In this document: in pieces, positions 58,466 through 64,000 of the stretch
Position numbering within the stretch: the first letter of the stretch is position 1
Layout: each line of letters starts with the position of its first letter
Source: Streptomyces sp. CBMA152
Lineage (GTDB): Bacteria > Actinomycetota > Actinomycetes > Streptomycetales > Streptomycetaceae
Assembly: GCF_014596475.1 (NCBI RefSeq)
Contig: NZ_MECJ01000013.1
Location: 1-64,000 of the forward strand
DNA length: 64,000 nt
Direction of reading: 5' to 3'
Position numbers and translations under genes: made by a program
Notes under the pieces: model-generated
Databases searched by the model: none
Seen by the model: only the letters and a program-made list of their open reading frames with translations
Told to the model about the DNA's origin: nothing

Positions 58466-59254
58466 GTGCACCCCCGTCACTCACGCCTCCGCAACCTCGC
58501 CATCGGCTCCGCCCCCGTCGTCGCGCTGCTGGCCGTCGCAGGCTTCGCGCCGCTGCCGTTCTCGGTGGCGCAGCCGGGGCTGACCGCGAACGTGCTCGGC
58601 GACGACAAGGGCACCCCGGTGATCACCATCCAGGGCAGACCGGCCCGGCACACCACCGGTGAGCTGCGCATGACGACCATCGAGGCGACCGGGCCGTCCG
58701 CCGAGATCGGGCTCTCGGACGTCGTACGGGCGTGGTTCCGCACCGACCGGGCCGTCATGCCGCACGACTCGGTCTATCCGAGCGGCGGCAGCGACAAGGA
58801 GATCGCCGCGCACAACCAGGCCGAGATGAAGCAGTCCCAGGACAGCGCCACCGCGGCCGCCCTGAACCAGCTCCACCTCAACGCCGGCCAGGTCAAGGTC
58901 TCCCTCAACCTCGCCGACGTCGGCGGACCCAGCGCCGGGCTGCTCTTCTCGCTCGGGATCATCGACAAGCTCGACGGCAACGGCTCCGGCGGCGAGCTCA
59001 CCGGCGGCAGGGTCATCGCCGGTACGGGCACGATCGACGCCGACGGCACCGTCGGCGCGGTCGGCGGCGTCTCGCTCAAGACGCAGGCGGCCCGGCGGGA
59101 CGGGGCGACCGTCTTCCTCGTACCGAAGGCCGAGTGCTCGGACGCCAAGGCCGAGCTGCCCCACGGGCTGCGCCTGATCCCCGTCACGACCCTGTCGGGC
59201 GCGGTCGCGTCCCTCAAGGCCCTGGACAAGGGCGGGGACATCCCTAGCTGCTGA
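58466..59254 (+). CDS. Exported Lon-like (S16) serine protease
   Basis: This 262-residue protein has a signal or anchor segment (about 10-33) and a region resembling the PDZ-type start of secreted Lon-like proteases. Its S16 catalytic domain has nucleophile Ser156 in 'GGPSAGLLFSLG' and Lys205 in 'VGGVSLKTQAA', which align with the Lon dyad. ATPase domains are absent, as in other exported members. GTG 58466 is seven bases from a -10-like TACATT (58454-58459), so it may be leaderless. It could process envelope or secreted proteins. The convergent MFS gene ends at its 3' end (11-bp overlap at 59244-59254). Confidence 0.88.
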   Translation: MHPRHSRLRNLAIGSAPVVALLAVAGFAPLPFSVAQPGLTANVLGDDKGTPVITIQGRPARHTTGELRMTTIEATGPSAEIGLSDVVRAWFRTDRAVMPHDSVYPSGGSDKEIAAHNQAEMKQSQDSATAAALNQLHLNAGQVKVSLNLADVGGPSAGLLFSLGIIDKLDGNGSGGELTGGRVIAGTGTIDADGTVGAVGGVSLKTQAARRDGATVFLVPKAECSDAKAELPHGLRLIPVTTLSGAVASLKALDKGGDIPSC

Positions 59255-60539
59255 CGGCGGCCCCTGAAGACGTCAACTGCCGCTCATTGCCTGCTGGTTG
59301 TCCGTCCATGGTCCGCCAGGCCGGGAACACGAGCGGGCTCAGCGTCGTCGCCAGATACATCCCGCCCACCACGAGCAGCGCCGTCCGCACCCCCGCGCCG
59401 TCGACCAGCAGCCCCGCCCCGAGGCCGCCGATCGGCATCGTCGCCTCGCAGCCCGCGGTCATCGCCCCCGAGACGCGGCTGCGCAGCTCCTGCGGGACGC
59501 GTTCGTAGATCACCGTCGTCAGGATCGGGTTGAGCATCCCGCCCGCCAGCCCGCCCAGCGTCATCGTCACGGCGAGCGGCAGCGTCGAGCCGGTCAGTGC
59601 GGCCACCACGAAGCGGGGCGCGCCGCACAGCAGGAAGCTCGCCGTGAACACCGCGCGCCTCGGGAAACGGTGGCCCACTACCCCGTACAGCAGTGCGCCG
59701 AGCAGGCCGCCCGCGCCGAACGCGGCGGTGAGCAGGCCGAGTTGGGTGGCGCCGCCCAGTTCCCGCTCGGCGTGCACGGGCAGCAGGACCGCGTTCCAGC
59801 CCTGGTCGAGGCCGTTGGTCATCATCACCATCAGGACGACCCCGAGGAGCAGCGGGGTGCGGAACAAGTAGGCGTATCCCTCACGGAGTTCGGCCTTGTA
59901 CGTGGCCAGCGAGACCGGCGCCGCGTCCCGTACCGGATCGGCCGCGCGGATGCCCCGGATCCCGACGGCGACGAGCAGCGCGGACGCGCCGAACGTCATC
60001 GCGTCCAGGAGCAGTACGGACTCCGCGCCCACCAGCGCGATCAGCACTCCGGCCAGCGCCGCCCCCGTCATCCGCGCCCCGCGCGACACCGCGTCGAAGA
60101 GGCTCGCGGCGCGGGTCAGCGTCGTACCGGCGCGCTCGGCGAGATCGGGGACCAGGACATAGCGGGCGGTACGGCCGGGGGTGGCCGCCAGTCCTCCGAG
60201 CGCCATCAGGGCGCACAGCATCCAGAAGTGGAGCGCGCCCGCGTAGTGGAGCAGCGGGATCGCGCCGATCGCGAGCGCGCAGACCAGATCGGAGCCGACG
60301 CTCACCCGCCGCCGCCCGAGCCGGTCGATCACCGGACCGCCGATCACGGCCGAGACGACGATGGGCAGGGTCGCGCAGAACGCCACGACCCCGGCCCGCC
60401 CGGCGCTCCCGGTGGTCTGCAGGACGAACCACGGCACGCCGATCAGCGTCAGTGAACTGCCCGCCATGGAAATGGTGTTGGCGCTCAGTACGGCCACCAG
60501 CGGTATCCGCTCCTGGCCGTTTCCCCCGTGTGCGCTCAT
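59244..60539 (-). CDS. MFS transporter, paired with an ArsR-type regulator
   Basis: This 431-residue protein has about 12 membrane helices and MFS motifs 'GGPVIDRLGRRRV' and 'LRSRVSGAMTAG'. It resembles the MFS_3/enterobactin-exporter-like group ('LATYKAELREGYAYLFRTPLL'). ATG 60539 has AGGAG upstream, lying inside the end of the regulator gene, and is two bases from its stop. The two form an operon. Substrate is unknown. The 3' end overlaps the protease gene by 11 bases. Confidence 0.9.
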   Translation of the reverse strand: MSAHGGNGQERIPLVAVLSANTISMAGSSLTLIGVPWFVLQTTGSAGRAGVVAFCATLPIVVSAVIGGPVIDRLGRRRVSVGSDLVCALAIGAIPLLHYAGALHFWMLCALMALGGLAATPGRTARYVLVPDLAERAGTTLTRAASLFDAVSRGARMTGAALAGVLIALVGAESVLLLDAMTFGASALLVAVGIRGIRAADPVRDAAPVSLATYKAELREGYAYLFRTPLLLGVVLMVMMTNGLDQGWNAVLLPVHAERELGGATQLGLLTAAFGAGGLLGALLYGVVGHRFPRRAVFTASFLLCGAPRFVVAALTGSTLPLAVTMTLGGLAGGMLNPILTTVIYERVPQELRSRVSGAMTAGCEATMPIGGLGAGLLVDGAGVRTALLVVGGMYLATTLSPLVFPAWRTMDGQPAGNERQLTSSGAAVSS

Positions 60540-60541
60540 GG

Positions 60542-61153
60542 TCAGCGGCTCCTGCGCGGGAAGGCGTGGAGGTGGACGCGGACCTGGGCGGTGTCCTCCT
60601 CGTCGGCGTGCGGGAGGTCGTAGTAGCTCTCGACCAGCCGGTGCGCCTTCTCGGTCAGCTCGCGCAGCTGCTCGGCGGTGAGCCGCAGCGTGAAGTCGCT
60701 CAGGTCCGAGCTGAGGGTCCAGTCCTCGGACCAGTCCCGCGAGGTGCCCAGCCAGGTCGACAGCTCCTGGGTGTGGATGGTGGCGACCTCGTGCAGGAAG
60801 AGGTCGGCGGCGCCGCGCACCTCGGGGTCGGAGCTGGTGCGCAGGTCGTCGCGCATGCTGGTGCCGCCGTGCGCCGCCTTCCACCAGCGCTCGCGGCCCT
60901 TGCCGCGCTCGGGGTCGTCCTCGACGAAGCCATGGGCGGCGAGCTGGCGCAGGTGGTAGCTGGTGGCCCCGCTGGACTCGCCCAGTTTCTCGGCCAGTTG
61001 GGACGCGGTGGCGGGCCCGTCGTGCCGCAGCGTGCCGAGCAGGCGGATACGCAGGGGATGGGCCAGGCCGCGCAGCGCATGTGCGTCGAGCATGCGCTCG
61101 CGGGGCTGGGGGTCCGGGGAGTCGGGTGCGGACGCGGGTTCGGATTCCGTCAT
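60542..61153 (-). CDS. ArsR-type winged-helix regulator
   Basis: This 203-residue protein has an HTH at about 20-90 ('LAHPLRIRLLGTLRHDGPAT', 'ASQLAEKLGESSGATSYHLR') and a C-terminal domain of the type found in helix_turn_helix_20 regulators. There is no Cys pair for metal, so it probably senses an organic compound. ATG 61153 is preferred over 61174 because homology and charge start there. It is first in an operon with an MFS transporter; the promoter region carries a four-copy TTGCAA array, its likely operator. Confidence 0.88.
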   Translation of the reverse strand: MTESEPASAPDSPDPQPRERMLDAHALRGLAHPLRIRLLGTLRHDGPATASQLAEKLGESSGATSYHLRQLAAHGFVEDDPERGKGRERWWKAAHGGTSMRDDLRTSSDPEVRGAADLFLHEVATIHTQELSTWLGTSRDWSEDWTLSSDLSDFTLRLTAEQLRELTEKAHRLVESYYDLPHADEEDTAQVRVHLHAFPRRSR

Positions 61154-61166
61154 ACCGGGACCGTAA

Positions 61167-61216
61167 CCTTGCAAAGGAAGCGTTGCAAGGATTTCTTTGC
61201 AACCAATTCTTTGCGG
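61167..61216. promoter_or_regulatory. 14-bp-periodic TTGCAA array upstream of the ArsR/MFS operon
   Basis: TTGCAA occurs at 61169, 61183 and 61197, with a degenerate copy TTGCGG at 61211, exactly 14 bp apart each time. The first two form a perfect dyad CCTTGCAA-N8-TTGCAAGG. The array begins 14 bases upstream of the ArsR-type start (61153) and is a strong candidate for its autoregulatory operator. Confidence 0.7.
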
Positions 61217-61234
61217 GACCCGCTAGCGGGACCT

Positions 61235-62215
61235 TCACCCCTTCCGGATGAACCCCTGCTCCACCAGCCACTCCTTCGCCACGTCGTGCGGATCCCGGCC
61301 GTCCACGTCGACCTTGGCGTTGAGGTCCTGCGCCACCGCCGTCGTCAGTTTGGCGGCCACGGGGTTCAACAGGTCGGCGATCACCGGGTACTTGGCGAAG
61401 GTGGCGGCGTGCAGTTCCGGGGCCGCGTTGTAGTTGGGGAAGAAGTGGCGGTCGTCCGTGAGCACGTCCAGGTCCATCGCCTTGATGCGGCCGTCCGTCG
61501 TGAAGACCTCGCCGAACAGACAGGAGCTGGACTTCGACACCTGGGTGTAGATGATCCCGGCGTCCATCTTCTGGATGTTCCCGGCAGGGATCGACATCCC
61601 GTACGCCTTCTGCATGCCCGGCAGCCCGTCGTCCCGCGACGCGAACTCGTTCTCCACGCACACCGTCACCGCCGACGGATCCTTCTTCGCCAGCGCGGCC
61701 ACGTCCGAGAGCGTCTTGAGCTGGTACTTCGCATTGTTCCGCTTGCTGATGGCAAGGGCGTACGTGTTGTTGAGCGAGGACTGGGGCAACCACGTGACGC
61801 CGTTGCGCACGTCCGCGTCCCGCACCGCCTGCCACTGCGCGTGCGGGTCGGTGATCGGCTTGCTGTTGCCGAGATACGTGATCCACGCGGTGCCCGTGTA
61901 CTCGTACATCGCGTCCGCGTCGCCCTTGGTGATCGCCTCGCGCGCGCTGATCGAGCCGGGCAGGTTCGTACGGTCGACGACGTCCGCCCCGGCCGCCTTG
62001 AAGACCAGACCGGCCATCTGGCCGAGGATGATGTTCTCGCTGAAGTTCTTCGAAGTGACCGTCAGGGAGGCGCCCTTGAGGGGGTGGCCCTGGCCGATCG
62101 AGCCGGGCTTCACGTTGTCGACCATCGGCGACCCGCTCTTCAACCCGCACCCGGAGAGGGAGACGGCGAGCAGGGCGAGGATACCGGCCGCCCATCTCGT
62201 ACGTACGTGACCCAT
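61235..62215 (-). CDS. Glycine betaine/choline-type ABC substrate-binding lipoprotein
   Basis: This 326-residue protein has a lipobox signal ('LAVSLSGCG') and an OpuAC/ProX-type binding domain: 'VTSKNFSENIILGQMAGLVF', 'DADAMYEYTGTAWITYLG' and 'LDVLTDDRHFFPNYNAAPEL'. It should bind quaternary amines or osmolytes outside the cell and deliver them to the permease. ATG 62215 overlaps the upstream permease stop by one base (TGATG). The genes are in order ATPase, permease, binding protein. Osmoprotectant import is the usual role. Confidence 0.92.
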   Translation of the reverse strand: MGHVRTRWAAGILALLAVSLSGCGLKSGSPMVDNVKPGSIGQGHPLKGASLTVTSKNFSENIILGQMAGLVFKAAGADVVDRTNLPGSISAREAITKGDADAMYEYTGTAWITYLGNSKPITDPHAQWQAVRDADVRNGVTWLPQSSLNNTYALAISKRNNAKYQLKTLSDVAALAKKDPSAVTVCVENEFASRDDGLPGMQKAYGMSIPAGNIQKMDAGIIYTQVSKSSSCLFGEVFTTDGRIKAMDLDVLTDDRHFFPNYNAAPELHAATFAKYPVIADLLNPVAAKLTTAVAQDLNAKVDVDGRDPHDVAKEWLVEQGFIRKG

Positions 62216-63051
62216 CACCCCACCCCCAGTCCGCGCGGTGTCAGCGCCACCTCGGCCAGGGACGCCAGCCAGTCCACCAGGAGGGCGAGGGCGACGGTGA
62301 GGACCGAGCCGAGGACCAGGACCGGCATGCGCTGGGTCTGGATGCCCGAGGTGATCAGGTCGCCGAGACCCCCACCGCCGCCGAAGGTGGCGAGCGTGGC
62401 CGTGCCGACGTTGAGGACGAGCGCCGTGCGGACGCCCGCGAGGATCAGCGGGACGGCGAGCGGGAGTTCGACCCTGGCCAGGGTGCCGAGGGCGGACATC
62501 CCGATGCCGCGCGAGGCCTCCACCAGCTGCGGGTCGATCGCGCGCAGGCCCGCCACCGTGTTGGAGAGCACCGGCAGCACCGCGTAGATCACCATGCCGA
62601 CGATCGCCGTCGACGGGCCGATCCCGAGCCAGATCACCAGCAGGGCCAGGAGTCCGATCGCCGGGGTCGCCTGGCCGATGTTGGCGACCGCCGTGACCAG
62701 CGGGGCGGCCCGGCTCAGGCGGCGTCGGGTCAGCGCGATGCCGAGCGGGATCGCGACGAGCAGCACCCAGAAGGTGGAGATCGCGGTCAGCTTCACGTGC
62801 TGCCAGAGCCGGAGTTGGACGTTGCCGTTGTCGAGGGAGTTCTTGGCGATCGAGTCCAGGTGGACGTTGGTGATCCACAGGAACGTGATCAGCAGGACCA
62901 CGGCCAGGACCGCCGGCAGGAACATCAGCTTCTGCCAGGTGATCCGGCGGGGCGGGGGAGCGGGCGGCGGGGCCGGTTCCTCCTCCTCGTCACGGAAGGC
63001 GTGGCCCCGTACGTCGTGCTCGCCGGGCGGGCGTTCGGGTGCGGTGCTCAT
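62215..63051 (-). CDS. ABC transporter permease, OpuCB/ProW type
   Basis: This 278-residue protein has about six membrane helices and the conserved inner-membrane signature near 'GQATPAIGLLALLVI' and 'EASRGIGMSALGTLARVELPLA'. The N-terminal 50 residues are charged and Pro-rich ('EEEEPAPPPAPPPRR'). ATG 63051 overlaps the ATPase stop (ATGA), so translation is coupled. It forms the membrane channel for the binding protein encoded downstream. Confidence 0.92.
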   Translation of the reverse strand: MSTAPERPPGEHDVRGHAFRDEEEEPAPPPAPPPRRITWQKLMFLPAVLAVVLLITFLWITNVHLDSIAKNSLDNGNVQLRLWQHVKLTAISTFWVLLVAIPLGIALTRRRLSRAAPLVTAVANIGQATPAIGLLALLVIWLGIGPSTAIVGMVIYAVLPVLSNTVAGLRAIDPQLVEASRGIGMSALGTLARVELPLAVPLILAGVRTALVLNVGTATLATFGGGGGLGDLITSGIQTQRMPVLVLGSVLTVALALLVDWLASLAEVALTPRGLGVG

Positions 63052-64000
63052 CCGTCCGCACCGCCGTCCGCCCCCTCCAGCTCCTGCTCGGTCAGATGGT
63101 GGCGGGTCTCCTCCAGGTCGTGCTGGTGCTCGATGGCGGCGAGCCGGTCGGCCTCCAGGAGTTCGTGCACGGAGTTCATCAGGGTCTCCATGTCGACGAC
63201 GCCGATGTACTCGCCGCGCCGCCCGGTCACCGCCACCCGCCCGCCGGAGTCGATGAGCACCGCCTCCAGGGCGTCGTGCAGGGTCGCGTCCCGGGTCACC
63301 GTGTCGTGCACCAGCTGCCCGGCCCGCGCGAGCGAGCCCTTGGCGCGCATCAGGTCGCCGCGCCGCAGCCATTTGTACGGGCGCCCGCGCCGGTCCAGCA
63401 TCAAGAGCTCGTTGTGCGGGCCGCTGCGCAGCTTGTTGAAGATCGACTGGAGCGGGTCGTCGACGGTGACGGTCGGCACGTCGGCCATCTCCACATCCCG
63501 TACGCGCGTGAGGTTCAGGCGCTTGAGCGCCGCGCCCGCCCCGACGAAGCCCGACACGAAGTCGTCGGCCGGGTTGGTGAGGATCGCCTCCGGGGTGTCG
63601 AACTGGGCGATGTGCGAACGCTCACGCAGTACGGCGATCCGATCACCCAGCTTGATCGCCTCGTCGAAGTCGTGCGTGACGAAGACGATGGTCTTGTGCA
63701 GCTCGTGCTGGAGCCGGATGAGTTCGTCCTGGAGGTGGTCCCGGGTGATCGGGTCCACCGCGCCGAACGGCTCGTCCATCAGGAGTACCGGCGGATCGGC
63801 GGCCAACGCCCTCGCCACGCCCACCCGTTGCTGCTGGCCGCCGGAGAGCTGGCGCGGATAGCGGCCGTGGAACTCGCGCGGGTCGAGCCCCACCAGGTCG
63901 AGCATCTCCTCCACCCGGTCCTTCACCTTCGACTTCGACCAGCCGACCATCTTCGGTACGAGCGCGATGTTCTCGGCGACCGTCATGTGCGGGAAGAGCC
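63048..64000 (-). CDS. ABC transporter ATPase with CBS domains (N-terminus outside the window)
   Basis: The visible 317 codons (of about 370 expected) include 'LSGGQQQRVGVARALA', 'LLMDEPFGAVDP' and 'VFVTHDFDEAI', followed by tandem CBS-type domains ('DVPTVTVDDPLQSIFNKL', 'ALEAVLIDSGGRVAVTGRRG'). CBS domains on osmoprotectant ATPases sense ionic strength. Walker A and the start lie beyond 64000 because the gene runs off the right edge. The downstream permease overlaps its stop (ATGA). Confidence 0.92.
   Translation of the reverse strand, partial: LFPHMTVAENIALVPKMVGWSKSKVKDRVEEMLDLVGLDPREFHGRYPRQLSGGQQQRVGVARALAADPPVLLMDEPFGAVDPITRDHLQDELIRLQHELHKTIVFVTHDFDEAIKLGDRIAVLRERSHIAQFDTPEAILTNPADDFVSGFVGAGAALKRLNLTRVRDVEMADVPTVTVDDPLQSIFNKLRSGPHNELLMLDRRGRPYKWLRRGDLMRAKGSLARAGQLVHDTVTRDATLHDALEAVLIDSGGRVAVTGRRGEYIGVVDMETLMNSVHELLEADRLAAIEHQHDLEETRHHLTEQELEGADGGADG

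Noticed and set aside
59244..62195. A single 983-residue minus-strand protein
   Set aside because: The frame passes through two other genes. The MFS motifs begin at ATG 60539, with a ribosome site.

Overview
The window is high-GC actinobacterial DNA and almost certainly the chromosome of a Streptomyces species. The evidence is strong G/C bias at third codon positions, frequent GTG and TTG starts, many GTGA/ATGA stop-start overlaps and TAnnnT -10 boxes. Gene order from pkaA-pkaB-prfB-ftsEX-smpB-ssrA through matAB, narK-nnaR, sigU and the malic enzyme to hup and murA matches, from memory, S. coelicolor SCO2974 down to about SCO2947.

Left, conserved part (1 to about 40.1 kb). An FHA-domain protein diverges from two membrane Ser/Thr kinases. 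prfB follows, then a LAETG-anchored Gly/Ser/Thr repeat surface protein, ftsE-ftsX with an S41 protease, and the trans-translation pair smpB-ssrA. Next are an MFS exporter with a divergent LysR regulator and the aggregation operon matA-matB-acyltransferase (poly-N-acetylglucosamine type). A first XRE regulator plus small-protein locus precedes the nitrate genes narK and nnaR. Then come a CGNR protein, an ECF sigma/anti-sigma pair, a HelD-like helicase, a candidate small RNA, malic enzyme, HU, murA, yqgE, a DUF3039 protein, a GH20 hexosaminidase and a three-subunit molybdenum hydroxylase.

Accessory part (about 40.1 to 53.2 kb). It lies between the molybdenum-hydroxylase operon and a tRNA-Cys gene. 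First is a compact locus: an XRE/TPR regulator divergent from three tiny genes chained by ATGA overlaps, with a four-half-site operator at the regulator's promoter. A degenerate second copy of the last ~95 bp of the hydroxylase gene lies beyond it. Next is a type VII-secretion-like island without core membrane genes. A subtilisin-like mycosin, a WxG/Pro-Gly-rich protein and a small helical protein sit in the centre. On each side is a three-gene module (small partner, ~750-residue protein with a WxG at residues 49-51, lipoprotein). The two modules point outward in mirror image, and 3' ends in the island show a codon-use shift resembling polymorphic secreted effectors with matched membrane-anchored partners.

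Right part (53.2 to 64 kb). It holds a 14-TM-type MFS exporter, a palindrome-rich spacer carrying an inverted copy of an element also seen at 30.5 kb, and a DEAH-type helicase. A possible leaderless 34-codon ORF sits before an IclR regulator. Then come a Lon-like secreted serine protease, an ArsR/MFS pair under a 14-bp-periodic operator array, and a glycine-betaine/choline-type ABC transporter running off the right edge.
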